The notes under the pieces: generated by a model
The model's database searches: none
Told to the model about the DNA's origin: nothing
Seen by the model: the letters and a program-made list of their open reading frames with translations, nothing else
Shown: positions 8,713 through 17,991 of the stretch, one piece after another
Layout: each line of letters starts with the position of its first letter
Numbering within the stretch: position 1 is the stretch's first letter
Made by a program: the position numbers and the translations under genes
Assembly (NCBI RefSeq): GCF_002968835.1
Contig: NZ_PKQK01000002.1
Span: forward strand, 930,001 to 994,000
DNA from: Paenibacillus sp. PCH8
Lineage (GTDB): Bacteria; Bacillota; Bacilli; Paenibacillales; Paenibacillaceae
Direction: 5' to 3'
Length of the DNA: 64,000 nucleotides

Positions 8713-9846
8713 ATGAGAATCGGAATTCCCAAAGAAATCAAAAATAATGAGAATCGTGTAGCAATGACTCCTGCCGGGGCTGCAGATTTCATCAAAGCCG
8801 GCCACCAAGTGATGTTCGAACAAGGTGCGGGCCTTGGCAGTGGATTCACAGACCAGGAGTATCAAGCTGCTGGCGCCGAAATTTCGAACCAGGCCACCAG
8901 CGTCTGGGAGAAAGCGGACCTCATTATTAAGGTTAAAGAGCCCCTTGCCAGTGAATACGGGTATTTTCGCCCTGGACTGATTCTGTTCACATACCTGCAC
9001 CTCGCCGCGGAACCTGAGCTTGCCAAAGCTCTGATACAAAGTCAGGTAACCGCCATCGCATATGAGACACTGGAGGTCAACAATACCTTACCTCTGCTTA
9101 CACCTATGAGCGAAGTCGCAGGACGCATGGCAGCCCAGATTGGGGCACAGTTGCTGGAGAAGACGGAAGGCGGCAAGGGCATTCTGTTGTCCGGTGTACC
9201 GGGTGTCAGTCGGGGAAAAGTGGTCATTATTGGTGGAGGTACGGTAGGCACGAATGCAGCCAAAATTGCCATTGGTCTTGGAGCAGATGTCACTATCCTT
9301 GATCTGAATCTGAATCGTCTGCGCCAGCTGGATGATATCTTCGGCAATCAGATCCACACGCTGGTATCCAGCCCATCCAACATTGCAGCGGCCGTTGCGG
9401 CAGCAGACTTGCTGATCTGTGCGGTGCTGATTCCAGGCGCCAAGGCGCCAACCCTTGTCAGCGAGCAGGTGGTTCAGACCATGGCACCGGGATCGGTCAT
9501 TGTGGATGTCGCCATTGATCAGGGTGGGATCGTCGAGACCATTGATCATATCACGACCCACGATGAGCCTACTTATGTGAAACATGGCGTCGTGCATTAC
9601 GCGGTGGCGAACATGCCGGGCGCCGTGCCGCGCACGTCTACGGTGGCGCTGACCAACGCCACCATGCCTTATGCGCTGCAACTGGCAAACCACGGTGCAG
9701 CCGCCGCGATTCGCGGCAGTTCGTCCATTCGCAGCGCGGTGAACGTGCTGAATGGACATATCACGTATGAGGCGGTTGCCCGGGATCTCGGGCATGCCTA
9801 TGTTCCTGCGGGACAGGCGCTGGAGAATACCGCCGCTGTCCAGTGA
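8713..9846 (+). CDS. ald: Alanine dehydrogenase
   Basis: NAD-dependent oxidative deamination of L-alanine to pyruvate and ammonium, a cytosolic hexamer used in alanine catabolism and sporulation. The protein opens [20 protein letters not shown], the family signature, and carries the nucleotide-binding glycine motif [15 protein letters not shown] (about 170-184). The C-terminal [14 protein letters not shown] is typical of Ald. Length (377 residues) is normal. ATG 8713 is preferred over 8707 because it lies 9 bases from GAGG and gives the conserved N-terminus. The 3' quarter of the gene is visibly richer in GC than the 5' half. It is transcribed alone and divergent from the PucR regulator. Confidence 0.97.
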   Translation: MRIGIPKEIKNNENRVAMTPAGAADFIKAGHQVMFEQGAGLGSGFTDQEYQAAGAEISNQATSVWEKADLIIKVKEPLASEYGYFRPGLILFTYLHLAAEPELAKALIQSQVTAIAYETLEVNNTLPLLTPMSEVAGRMAAQIGAQLLEKTEGGKGILLSGVPGVSRGKVVIIGGGTVGTNAAKIAIGLGADVTILDLNLNRLRQLDDIFGNQIHTLVSSPSNIAAAVAAADLLICAVLIPGAKAPTLVSEQVVQTMAPGSVIVDVAIDQGGIVETIDHITTHDEPTYVKHGVVHYAVANMPGAVPRTSTVALTNATMPYALQLANHGAAAAIRGSSSIRSAVNVLNGHITYEAVARDLGHAYVPAGQALENTAAVQ

Positions 9847-9902
9847 TTGGGATATGATCGTTCCACCCCGGCGCCTTGTCGCCAGGCCTGTGGAACGCAA
9901 TA

Positions 9903-9955
9903 GAAGCGCAAGTCGGGCAGATGATGTCCCCGGCTTGCGCTTCTTGATTTTTTTA
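9903..9955 (+). terminator. Rho-independent terminator of ald
   Basis: GAAGCGCAAG and CTTGCGCTTC (9934-9943) pair, extended inward by CGGG/CCCG, followed by a T-rich run to 9954. Confidence 0.85.
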
Positions 9956-10010
9956 ACATATAAGATAGCTCGTTCGTATAAGGCCTGATGTTTCCTCTGG
10001 ATTTGATGCT

Positions 10011-10928
10011 CTAAACCGCCCGTTCGCTGCACACTTCACGGAAGTTACAATCCCGGCAGGCTCGGTGCGAAGGCATAGCGGTAAAATAGGTGACGTCCTT
10101 CGGACGGTTGTAGTACTCATCCTCCACACAGGATCGCATCTCCTCGATGTAACGACCCACATTCTCCTCCACCTTTCGGATATCCTCTTCCGTTGGCGTG
10201 AACTCTCGGTGCGTTCCGGTTAACAGATACTCCACTCGCAGCTCGATCTGCTCCAGCGGAACCCGATAGTGTTCTCTGACATAGGATGCGTACAGCATTA
10301 ACTGATCGGAGAAGTCATCTTCCTTGCCCGTCTTCCAGTCCACGATGACAATGTTGCCGTTACTGCGACGATATAATAAGTCCATCTTCACATATACACG
10401 AGTATCGTGCAGCATCATGGTATCCCATTTCTCAATCTCCAGAATGTCCGTGCTCGCGCGGGACAAGTCCTCCCACGTGAGGGTATGGTACAGACTGCTG
10501 ACACAAGCCGAAGCCCGCTCCTTGATCATGGCAATCCGGTCATTCAGCGTATCATCGCCATAATAAATCTCGGACAGCATCGTGCGATTCTTGGGGTCAA
10601 GCCGCCACTGATCCGGGTCCATCGATTCCACATATGCTTGATTCAGCAATTTGCGGATCGTCTGTTCCAGAAAATGTTCGCGTGGTTTATCCTTGCCCTC
10701 TTCCCTGCTGCGTACCGCCGATTCACACATCCGGTGCGCCAGGTCGCCGAATACGAGATACAGATTGCTCAGCTGCTTCAGACGGTACAGACGAACCTGC
10801 ATCTCCTCAGCCGAGTCTGTCTTCCAGCCGTTATGGGCACCGTAATAATGATAAAAATATTTGCGCAGGCACTCATCGAACATACTCGCCCGCGACTGCG
10901 AATAAGACCACTGCGGGTACTGTGCCAT
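10011..10928 (-). CDS. PD-(D/E)XK nuclease family protein (RecB/Cas4-like, probable Fe-S)
   Basis: Probable DNA exonuclease of the RecB/Dna2 C-terminal type. The motif NIVIVDWKTGKED carries the catalytic Asp and Lys, with Gln (SDQLMLYASY) in the next helix. An N-terminal Cys (FDECLRKY) and a C-terminal C-x2-C-x5-C cluster (CRDCNFREVC) match the four-cysteine Fe-S arrangement of Cas4 and AddB. Start at ATG 10928 (MAQYPQWSYSQSR) follows AAAGG at 10 bases; the frame extends 25 codons further upstream without support. No cas genes are nearby, so it is a stand-alone nuclease. Its partner and role are unknown. Confidence 0.85.
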   Translation of the reverse strand: MAQYPQWSYSQSRASMFDECLRKYFYHYYGAHNGWKTDSAEEMQVRLYRLKQLSNLYLVFGDLAHRMCESAVRSREEGKDKPREHFLEQTIRKLLNQAYVESMDPDQWRLDPKNRTMLSEIYYGDDTLNDRIAMIKERASACVSSLYHTLTWEDLSRASTDILEIEKWDTMMLHDTRVYVKMDLLYRRSNGNIVIVDWKTGKEDDFSDQLMLYASYVREHYRVPLEQIELRVEYLLTGTHREFTPTEEDIRKVEENVGRYIEEMRSCVEDEYYNRPKDVTYFTAMPSHRACRDCNFREVCSERAV

Positions 10929-11327
10929 AAAGTATTCTGCCTTTCTGTATGCCGGATCTGCATGAGATCCCTTAATGCTCACAGTATAAAGCCCGGGCAA
11001 CATTGCCGCAAGCGCGCTTCCGTTATTTTCTTCTGACGCAACCGTTTCCGATTCGATCCGTATCGTTTATATAGTTACATCACCAAAAGATGAAATTGCG
11101 GAGCAGAACGCATAATATACTTCATAGAGGCAGAGAAACTGAAATGCAGAGCTACAACTTTTTGTGAAAAAGCTAAAGCGTCCTAAGCTTATTTTACGCC
11201 TCAGCACCGTTAGGAAAAGAGCCGTGTCCGAGTTGCAGCATACGTCATGGCCGATTTCCCTGTAATTAAGGGAACCCGGTGATACTGTGACTTGAAGATT
11301 AACGAAGCTAATGCGATCCATCCGACG
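10929..11327. other. Intergenic region before a repeat element
   Basis: The leftmost bases hold the upstream region of the nuclease gene. A small hairpin TTCCCT/AAGGGAA lies near 11255-11275. No coding sequence or known RNA motif is recognised. Confidence 0.4.
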
Positions 11328-11522
11328 CTAACGAATCTGATACACCTTATTGCATGGATAACACGGCTTTACACAATCTAACGAACTCCAGTCACGCTAT
11401 CTAGTCTTATTTCGGCTGAATCACATGTTTATAGCATGTAAACGAGCCAATAGAGTGTCTCAGATTCGTTACATTTTCAGATCTGCCGATTTACGCGAAA
11501 TAAGACTTATACGGTTCGTTAG
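11328..11522. repeat. 195-bp four-unit repeat element, copy A
   Basis: Four 25-bp units start at 11328 and 11378 (forward) and occupy 11448-11472 and 11498-11522 (inverted). Each unit reads (C/G)TAACGAA at its start and TAT(T/C) near its end. The pairs are exactly 50 bp apart and the whole spans 195 bp. Copies B (21021) and C (53875) have identical spacing. It lies between divergent genes. Function unknown. Confidence 0.85.
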
Positions 11523-11640
11523 AAAATTTCATACTTATCTTCATATGGCTGCGCACGGAGTGGTCCAGTGTACCATTCATTCACGATTTTAACTTATGCG
11601 CAAATTCTGTACAGGCATATCCCCAAAGGAGGCACTACCC

Positions 11641-12324
11641 ATGAATCGACCGGATTGGTTCCAGGCGGAAGAAGCATTACAACAGATCCAAGTCATCGGA
11701 AGCGACCGGAATGAGCTCGTAAACATCATCGGCGATGTAGAAGGATTGAATTGCATTGGCACAGGTACGGATGCGGCTGTATTTACGTATGACGGTTTGC
11801 CGCAGTATGCCTTCAAGATGTACTCGGATCATGCCTTGGACAAGCTCGAAAATGAAAAGCAGGTATACGAGCAGCTCAAAGGCCTGTCATACTTCCCTAC
11901 CTATTACGGCAGCGGCCGGAATGTTCTTGTGATTAGTTTTGAACCCGGGGATACCCTTCTGGAATGTTTGGAAAAAGGAATCCCCGTCCCCGAGCAGGTG
12001 ATGCTCGATGTGGACGCCGCGCGAGAAGCTGTTCGCAGCCGCGGGCTGAACCCCCGCGACATCCATCTCAAAAATGTACTTCTTCAGAACGGACGCGGGA
12101 AAGTCATCGACGTATCCGAGTATATTCAAGACGGCAATGACAATCGCTGGGAGCATCTCGTATGGGCCTATCACAACATTTATCCACGGATCAAGGGCAC
12201 GCCCATATCTCCTCGTATGCTGCAAACGATCAAATGGGGATACAATCAGTTCGATCATGCCAATGTCAAAATGGACGACCTCGCCAAGAAAGCCAATCGT
12301 CTGTTCTCGAAATTTATGAAATGA
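11641..12324 (+). CDS. Serine/threonine protein kinase-like protein
   Basis: A 227-residue single-domain protein of the bacterial kinase-like type (resembles Bacillus YrzF). IGTGTDAAVF is a glycine-loop equivalent, AFKMY holds the ATP-binding Lys, NPRDIHLKNVLL is the catalytic-loop equivalent (a D-x-H-x-K-N pattern instead of HRD) and KVIDVSEY takes the place of DFG. The changed loop leaves open whether it is an active protein kinase, a small-molecule kinase or a pseudokinase. Start ATG 11641 follows AAAGGAGG at ideal spacing; the frame begins 15 codons earlier. No functional partner is evident. Confidence 0.85.
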   Translation: MNRPDWFQAEEALQQIQVIGSDRNELVNIIGDVEGLNCIGTGTDAAVFTYDGLPQYAFKMYSDHALDKLENEKQVYEQLKGLSYFPTYYGSGRNVLVISFEPGDTLLECLEKGIPVPEQVMLDVDAAREAVRSRGLNPRDIHLKNVLLQNGRGKVIDVSEYIQDGNDNRWEHLVWAYHNIYPRIKGTPISPRMLQTIKWGYNQFDHANVKMDDLAKKANRLFSKFMK

Positions 12325-12344
12325 GTATCCAAATTCATTTCACT

Positions 12345-13256
12345 TTAACCTAAATTCAGATGTTGCAGCTTATCCGGATTACGCAAGATATAGATCCGCT
12401 CAACACAATCGTTTCTAAAAGCCAGGCTGACCACAGTCGGGAATGCCTCAGAGGGGCTGCTTAATACAAATCCTAGTTGTCCATTGACCTTGACGAGACG
12501 TACAATACCAGCGCTGTCCCCTTTGGATAATAGCCCTTGAATGAACGCCAGCACCCGCTGGCTTGATGTAACGGGTTTAATTGCTGCTACAACTTTACCA
12601 CCACCATCACTGTACAAGGCGACATCGTGCGAAAGCATTTTCAAGAGTCCTTCCATATCTCCACTCGACGTGGCTTGGAGGAAACGAAGTGCAAGCTGCT
12701 CGGACTGAACGCTGGGAGTCAACTCGACTTCCGGCTCGTCCTGGATTTTACGTTTAAGACGACTGTATATTTTCCGGCATCCGACTTCCGTCTTGTTCAA
12801 GAAGTCTGCTATATCACCATAATCAAATTCAAAAGCTTCTCGCAGAATAAATACCGCGCGCTCAATTGGGGTTAGCCGTTCGAGCATGACCAGGAAGGCG
12901 TACGAAATCGTATCTTCCAGTTCAATCGTTTGAAGTGGATCATGTTCCACCGCTGAAACGGATTCTCGATCAGTCTTATAATTTTGCACCAGAGGTTCCG
13001 GCAGCCACGTCCCGACGTATAGTTCCCTTTTTTTACGTGTTGATTTCAAGTAATCGAGACAACGGTTAGTCACCATTTTGCATAAGTATGCTTTCAGATT
13101 CCGAACAGAGCTACTCTCTTTATGAATACCCTGCTGCTGTACTGTTACAAATGCGTCCTGAACCACATCCTCAGCATGAATGACAGATCCCAACATACGA
13201 TATGCGATAGAAAGAAGAAGGGGTCTGTACGTCCTGTATACCAATTCAATCTCCAT
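12345..13256 (-). CDS. ECF41-family sigma factor with SnoaL-like C-terminal domain
   Basis: Extracytoplasmic-function sigma factor, 303 residues. Sigma region 2 is at about 5-75 (GSVIHAEDVVQDAF), region 4 at about 125-185, then a fused SnoaL-like domain that controls activity in ECF41 proteins in place of an anti-sigma factor. The three ECF41 hallmarks are all present: WLPEP between regions 2 and 4, DGGG in the C-terminal domain and NPDKL at the end. It overlaps the upstream oxidoreductase gene by 11 bp, so the two form one operon. The operon has a matching ECF41 promoter at 14598-14624, which implies autoregulation. Confidence 0.95.
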   Translation of the reverse strand: MEIELVYRTYRPLLLSIAYRMLGSVIHAEDVVQDAFVTVQQQGIHKESSSVRNLKAYLCKMVTNRCLDYLKSTRKKRELYVGTWLPEPLVQNYKTDRESVSAVEHDPLQTIELEDTISYAFLVMLERLTPIERAVFILREAFEFDYGDIADFLNKTEVGCRKIYSRLKRKIQDEPEVELTPSVQSEQLALRFLQATSSGDMEGLLKMLSHDVALYSDGGGKVVAAIKPVTSSQRVLAFIQGLLSKGDSAGIVRLVKVNGQLGFVLSSPSEAFPTVVSLAFRNDCVERIYILRNPDKLQHLNLG

Positions 13257-14571
13257 AATGTATTCCTTCCTTATTTTTTCCTCTACCTTCTATTATCATT
13301 TGAGCAGCCCGTTTTGCGCTCACCAGAGAGGCATTAATCAACATCCCCTCATCCCCTACCCAATCGCCAGCAACATAGAGCCCCGGTCTTCCTGTGATCT
13401 CAGATCCAGGTCTACCCGAGAAGCCTCCGTTCTCGGCTGTGACACTGCCATGTGAGACAAGCATTCGTGGAAGGAAACGCTGCTTAATGATATGCTCGCG
13501 CCACCCAGGCTGAATCAAATCGAGAAAGCCCTTTAGTTCGTCTTCATCCTGCCTTGGATCCGATTTAGACGATTCCGACAAATACTTCATCACATGCACA
13601 ACCTCATGTGCCGGGTTCTCTGATAAAGAGGCCGCGGCGGAATGGTTCGAGTAGTACCAAGGATGATCTACGCCTAAAACAAATTTCGTTTTCGGTTGTG
13701 GCATCCCGGATACGACAAGATCCAGACATGCGGCGCGAACAGGAGTTAGCTTGTGATACAGTTTAGCTTCACTGGGTGAAAGAGCAGGATTAAGCAGAGC
13801 TAGGGTATCCAATGGGCCAGCCGTCGATAAGACGTGACGAGTCGTCAACTGTGAACCACCTTTTAAGGAAACGATCATTTGGGGATAACTCCCGGCAATT
13901 TCTCGCACGACCGAGCTCGTGCGGATGGATACACCTGCTTGCTGTGCTTGTTCTGTGAGCCGACTAACGAGGAATTGCCAGCCTCCATCTATATACAATA
14001 CTTGGTCCTGTTTGAGTTGTTCAATGACGGCGCCAGCACTTACCTGATCAGGAGCATCGCAATAGGTGCTCAAACGAACGAGCGCAAACACGACACTACG
14101 TACACGGGGACTCGATATCAGGGTTTCCAGGTAATCCCGCAAACTAACGTTATGCAAAACGGATGTATCTACCTTTCGGAGAGAACTGTAGAACCTAAGG
14201 AGCTGGCACTTCTCCCTCCATTTCAAAAACGATCCGAGCAAGAGCTGTGCTAGGGAAATTGTCTTATTCCCTCTATTTCCTTCTTTAAACACCAATGTAT
14301 CTGGTGGTTTCGGTACTGATCCGATAGGTGTGACGCCTACCTCATGAAGAATGGGTAACGCCGCTTTACTGAGAGCATGTGCCCCCAGGTTTACGCGTGC
14401 TCCCGCGATCTCATTTGAGATAGCGCGTCCTCCGAGCTGTACCCCTTTGTCGAGCAGCAGTACAGTCTTTCCTGCACGGGCCAGATAAATCGAGGCGGTT
14501 AATCCGGCAATGCCTGCTCCAATGATGACAACATCCCATACTGGCTCATTATGATGCTCTGTCATGTACAT
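13246..14571 (-). CDS. FAD-dependent oxidoreductase (phytoene desaturase-like)
   Basis: Flavin amine-oxidase/phytoene-desaturase fold. The N-terminal dinucleotide motif VVIIGAGIAGLTASIYLARAG is followed by the acidic end of strand 2 (LLLDKG), and a C-terminal FAD motif GLYVAGDWVGDEGMLINASL closes the fold. It is the ECF41-linked partner: ECF41 sigma genes sit beside carboxymuconolactone decarboxylase, oxidoreductase or epimerase genes, which are their main targets. Substrate unknown. ATG 14571 lies 6 bases from GGAGG; a TTG one codon upstream is too close. It is the first gene of the operon with the sigma factor. Confidence 0.92.
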   Translation of the reverse strand: MYMTEHHNEPVWDVVIIGAGIAGLTASIYLARAGKTVLLLDKGVQLGGRAISNEIAGARVNLGAHALSKAALPILHEVGVTPIGSVPKPPDTLVFKEGNRGNKTISLAQLLLGSFLKWREKCQLLRFYSSLRKVDTSVLHNVSLRDYLETLISSPRVRSVVFALVRLSTYCDAPDQVSAGAVIEQLKQDQVLYIDGGWQFLVSRLTEQAQQAGVSIRTSSVVREIAGSYPQMIVSLKGGSQLTTRHVLSTAGPLDTLALLNPALSPSEAKLYHKLTPVRAACLDLVVSGMPQPKTKFVLGVDHPWYYSNHSAAASLSENPAHEVVHVMKYLSESSKSDPRQDEDELKGFLDLIQPGWREHIIKQRFLPRMLVSHGSVTAENGGFSGRPGSEITGRPGLYVAGDWVGDEGMLINASLVSAKRAAQMIIEGRGKNKEGIHYGD

Positions 14572-14597
14572 CAATCTCCTCCGCTTAATGCATACAT

Positions 14598-14624
14598 GAC
14601 GATGAACAGGGTACTTTTGTGACT
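14598..14624 (-). promoter_or_regulatory. ECF41-type promoter of the oxidoreductase-sigma operon
   Basis: On the minus strand AGTCACA (14624-14618), a 16-base spacer and CGTC (14601-14598). The published ECF41 consensus is TGTCACA-N16-CGTC, so the match is 6 of 7, with exact spacing and exact -10. It lies 27 bases before the ATG. Confidence 0.85.
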
Positions 14625-15520
14625 CAAACTTGCTTCTTCATTCGCCCCCCGGAAGGAGTTACTCCCTTGTACTGTTTGTATAACTTCGTAAAATAGTTCG
14701 CATTGTCGCAGCCTACTCTGGCGGCGATCTCCGTAATGGTCAGACTACTGCCTTGCAATAGTTGTTCTGCCACACTCATCCTGCACCCGTTCACGTATTC
14801 CACGAAGGTACGTCCGGTCAGCTTTTTGAACATTTTGCAGAAGTGATACGCATTCAGTCCCACATGGCTTGCCGCTTCCGTAACAGACATCTTGCCTGTG
14901 GGGTCCGCTTCAATCTGTGCGATCAACTGTTTGAAACGTTCGCGGTTGGGAAAATACGATCCGACCGATTTATCCGGCAGCTGCTGCGGCATAAAGGTAC
15001 GCGCAAGCAGGGTGAACAAAGCATGCAGTTTGGACTTCACCACGAGCTGATAAGCCGGGGGCTGTAACGCCATTTCCTCCACAGCCTCATTCAGCAAAGA
15101 ATAATAGCCTGCGCAGGCTGCGTTTTCCTCTGCCGGTTTGACCGGAAACCTCACTCTTCCTTCCAGATACGGCGCAACGTATTGCTCATGCACGGGATCA
15201 TGGGTGAAATCATGGAACAGGGCACGGTTGACCACAACGGAATCATAATACACATCCCCATCATCCAGGGCATACCCGACATGCAACGTGCCTCCGGGAA
15301 TAATGATGACCTCTCCAGCTCGAACCACATAAGGTTTGCTATCAATATGGAACAGCGCACTGCCCTGGCGCATGACAATCAGTTCAAAATGTTCATGCCA
15401 ATGCAAATACAGAATACATTCTTCCACTTTCATATCCGAACACCGATTTCGGAACAACTGAAATGGGTGTGATTTATGATCAATTCGGGTGTTTTCGTGA
15501 AGCGCTTTCAGATCCAGCAC
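14624..15520 (-). CDS. AraC-family regulator with N-terminal cupin
   Basis: A 298-residue regulator. The N-terminal cupin (about 35-110; HWHEHFELIVMRQG, and PGGTLHVG) is the effector domain, and the double helix-turn-helix is at about 195-293. It is divergent from the isomerase/dehydrogenase operon at 15650-17641, which is its probable target. GTG start follows GAGGGGGAAGAAGTC. The effector is probably a sugar or derived acid. The stop codon abuts the ECF41 promoter of the next operon. Confidence 0.92.
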   Translation of the reverse strand: MLDLKALHENTRIDHKSHPFQLFRNRCSDMKVEECILYLHWHEHFELIVMRQGSALFHIDSKPYVVRAGEVIIIPGGTLHVGYALDDGDVYYDSVVVNRALFHDFTHDPVHEQYVAPYLEGRVRFPVKPAEENAACAGYYSLLNEAVEEMALQPPAYQLVVKSKLHALFTLLARTFMPQQLPDKSVGSYFPNRERFKQLIAQIEADPTGKMSVTEAASHVGLNAYHFCKMFKKLTGRTFVEYVNGCRMSVAEQLLQGSSLTITEIAARVGCDNANYFTKLYKQYKGVTPSGGRMKKQV

Positions 15521-15556
15521 GACTTCTTCCCCCTCTTCACAAGATCCGACTAATAT

Positions 15557-15601
15557 TACACAAGATTGTGTAGAGCCATCCCGTTAATGCACGGCTATAA
15601 T
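15557..15601 (+). promoter_or_regulatory. Palindromic operator and promoter of the sugar operon
   Basis: TACACAAGATTGTGTA (15557-15572) is a perfect 7-2-7 palindrome. TATAAT is at 15596-15601, and the -35 between them is poor, as expected for activation by the divergent AraC protein. Confidence 0.6.
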
Positions 15602-15649
15602 GAGTGTGTCACGAAGTACTATAAGCCAATATTGGAGTGAAATACAACC

Positions 15650-16537
15650 ATGAATAAATCATTACGCATCGGTACCCTTGTAGGCGGGCAGGACGCCGTC
15701 CGGGTGATCCCACAGATCATGCAACACGGCTTCGAATCATTTAACTTGACCTTCTGGCAAACGACAGGTGATCTGGACCTGGCTGAAACAGCCAAACGTG
15801 TCCGCGAAATCGTCGACGAACAGGGGATTGTCATCTCCGCAGTAAGTGTATTTGGTAACCCGCTCACTGGAGCCGGAGACAACGCCGATACACTGGCAAG
15901 CTGGGAACGAGTGATTGATCACGCCCAACTCTTCGGTGCAGATATCGTTTCCGGGTTCACCGGACGATTGACCGATCAACCCATTAACGAGTCCATCCCC
16001 CGGTTCAAGGAAGTATTTGGTGAATTGGCACGCCGGGCAGCCGACCGGGGTGTACGCATTGCTTTTGAAAACTGTGATATGGGTGGAACCTGGCAGACGG
16101 GCGATTGGAACATTGCGCATAATCCGACCGCTTGGGAGATGATGTTCGATGCTGTACCGGATGACAATATCGGTCTGGAGTGGGAGCCCTGCCATCAAAT
16201 GTCCAGCCTGATCGACCCTATTCCCCAACTACGCAAATGGGCCCACAAAGTGTTCCACGTACATGGCAAGGATGCCACGATTGCCTGGGATATCGTCAAA
16301 GAATATGGTGTGCACGGCCCACGTGAATTTGTCTGGCACCGCACGCCCGGCTTCGGCGATAACAACTGGTCCGACATCATTACCATACTGCGTCAGAACG
16401 GATACCAAGGCACGATTGATATTGAAGGCTGGCATGATCCCGTCTACAAAGACGAACTCGAAATGACTGGTCAGGTACATGCATTACGATATTTGAAACA
16501 ATGTCGTGGCGGGGATTTTGTACCGAATCCGGTGTAG
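15650..16537 (+). CDS. Sugar phosphate isomerase/epimerase family protein (TIM barrel)
   Basis: A 295-residue xylose-isomerase-like TIM barrel. Likely metal ligands are Glu in AFENCD (about 141), Asp/His in LEWEPCHQ (about 182-186), His in KVFHVHGKD and Glu in IDIEGWHDP (about 261). These proteins isomerise or dehydrate sugars and keto-sugars in catabolic pathways; the substrate here is unknown. It lies 48 bp upstream of a Gfo/Idh/MocA dehydrogenase on the same strand, a pairing common in inositol and uncommon-sugar degradation. AraC control is inferred from the divergent regulator. Confidence 0.88.
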   Translation: MNKSLRIGTLVGGQDAVRVIPQIMQHGFESFNLTFWQTTGDLDLAETAKRVREIVDEQGIVISAVSVFGNPLTGAGDNADTLASWERVIDHAQLFGADIVSGFTGRLTDQPINESIPRFKEVFGELARRAADRGVRIAFENCDMGGTWQTGDWNIAHNPTAWEMMFDAVPDDNIGLEWEPCHQMSSLIDPIPQLRKWAHKVFHVHGKDATIAWDIVKEYGVHGPREFVWHRTPGFGDNNWSDIITILRQNGYQGTIDIEGWHDPVYKDELEMTGQVHALRYLKQCRGGDFVPNPV

Positions 16538-16585
16538 AAAACCATACTAGCTGTAGAACACAATCCATACGAAGGAGATGAGAGG

Positions 16586-17641
16586 ATGAACCATCCTTAT
16601 CGGGTAATTATCGCTGGCTGCGGTGCCATGGCGAACACATGGGCCGATTACGCCTTGCAAAGGCCGGATACGACGATTGTCGCGCTGGTCGATCTGTATG
16701 AACATACGGCAACTGCATTTGCTGCACGCCACGGCCTCTCCTGTCCCACATTCACAGATATCCGTGAGGCCATTCAAGCTACCGATGCCAATATTGTATT
16801 TGATGTCACCATTCCGGCGAGTCACTACGCAATTGCGATGACAGCTCTCAAGGAAGGATGTCATGTATTCGGCGAAAAACCACTTGCGGAGTCCTTCTCC
16901 GATTGCTCCGATATTGTGCAAACGGCTCGCAGTACAGGACGAATTCAGGCTGTGATGCAGAATCGCCGTTTCGATCCGCGGATTCGAGCCTATCAGCAGC
17001 TCATTTCAGGCGGAGCGGTTGGGCAAGTGGGGTATGCAGGAGCAGACTTCTTCCTTGGGCCACATTTCGGCGGATTCCGGGATCTGATGGAGAGTCCTTT
17101 GCTACTGGATATGGCCATTCATACGTTTGATCAGGCCAGATATATTCTTGGAGCCAACCCCGTCTCGGTGTACTGCCACGAGTTCAATCCCCCAGGTTCC
17201 TGGTACCAGGGTAACGCTATGGCGTTATGTATATTTGAAATGTCGGACGGGTCCGTATTCAACTACCGCGGCTCTTGGTGCACAGAAGGCGTTCCGACGT
17301 CATGGGAAGCAAGTTGGCGCGTAACTGGCGAAAAGGGAACCGCCATCTGGGATGGTCATGATGACATCTATGCTGAGGTCGTTGCTGTGCAGAACCTGGA
17401 TGTCGACGGCAAACCATCCTTCTTCCAGCCCGTTGAGCGGATTGAAGCCGAGCTACCTGTCATGGAGAAAACAGGACACCACGGCTGCCTGGAAGACATG
17501 TTCACAGCGCTGGAATCTGGACGACTGCCAGAAACCGATTGCAGCGATAACCAGTTCAGCATGGCTATGGTGCTCGCTTCCCTCGAAAGCGCACGCACAG
17601 GCCAGAAAGTATTCATCGCTGATCTGCTGAAAAACACATAG
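16586..17641 (+). CDS. Gfo/Idh/MocA family oxidoreductase
   Basis: NAD(P)-dependent sugar dehydrogenase or reductase, 351 residues. The N-terminal Rossmann motif is VIIAGCGAMANTWADYA, the conserved EKP motif is in HVFGEKPLAES (about 96-98), and a likely catalytic His lies in DMAIHTFDQARY (about 176-183). Preceded by GAAGGAGATGAGAGG. It is second in the operon with the TIM-barrel isomerase, so oxidation of the same sugar is likely. A terminator follows 29 bp after the stop. Confidence 0.92.
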   Translation: MNHPYRVIIAGCGAMANTWADYALQRPDTTIVALVDLYEHTATAFAARHGLSCPTFTDIREAIQATDANIVFDVTIPASHYAIAMTALKEGCHVFGEKPLAESFSDCSDIVQTARSTGRIQAVMQNRRFDPRIRAYQQLISGGAVGQVGYAGADFFLGPHFGGFRDLMESPLLLDMAIHTFDQARYILGANPVSVYCHEFNPPGSWYQGNAMALCIFEMSDGSVFNYRGSWCTEGVPTSWEASWRVTGEKGTAIWDGHDDIYAEVVAVQNLDVDGKPSFFQPVERIEAELPVMEKTGHHGCLEDMFTALESGRLPETDCSDNQFSMAMVLASLESARTGQKVFIADLLKNT

Positions 17642-17669
17642 CGAAGCGCCTGAGTTTTTCACCATAAGC

Positions 17670-17706
17670 AAAGCCCAAACTGCAAAAGATTAGCAGCTTG
17701 GGCTTT
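17670..17706 (+). terminator. Rho-independent terminator of the sugar operon
   Basis: AAAGCCCAAACTGC pairs with GCAGCTTGGGCTTT (17693-17706) with one bulge, followed by T-rich sequence. Confidence 0.85.
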
Positions 17707-17737
17707 CCTGGTTTTTATTTACTCTCCTATTCTAAAA

Positions 17738-17990
17738 ATGATGTCGTTCAAAAAACAGTCGCGCTCGATAGTAAAAGTAGTGCAGGGAACGAAATCGATT
17801 CTGAAGAAACGAAGTGCTCGCCTAAAAGCTTTCTGAAAGAAAGCTGCATCGGAAGCATACGCTTATCCCCGGATTTCGACTTTACAAAAGTCGATCAAGA
17901 AATCCGGGGATAACAGCGATCAAAAGAACGATTCGTAACCGGAACGGCTGCTTCGCGAGCAGTGAGCAATTTTTTTTGAACTTACATCAT
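17738..17990. mobile_element. MITE-like element, family E copy 1
   Basis: About 253 bp, bounded by imperfect inverted ends (ATGATGTCGTTCAAAAAA and the complement of ATGATGTAAGTTCA). The core has a long hairpin of TTATCCCCGGATTT and AAATCCGGGGATAA. The same core, with AAAGCTTTCTG...GCTGCATCGGAAG, recurs in inverted orientation at 19334-19566, so copies 1 and 2 flank the GH125 gene. It has no coding capacity. Confidence 0.7.
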
Positions 17991-17991
17991 T

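Noticed and set aside
9088..10032. Long open frame antisense to ald
   Set aside because: Shadow frame created by the codon use of ald; composition is not protein-like and no ribosome site is present.
10011..10928. Cas4 of a CRISPR system
   Set aside because: It has Cas4-like Cys and nuclease motifs but no other cas gene or array is in the window, so it is called a stand-alone RecB-type nuclease.
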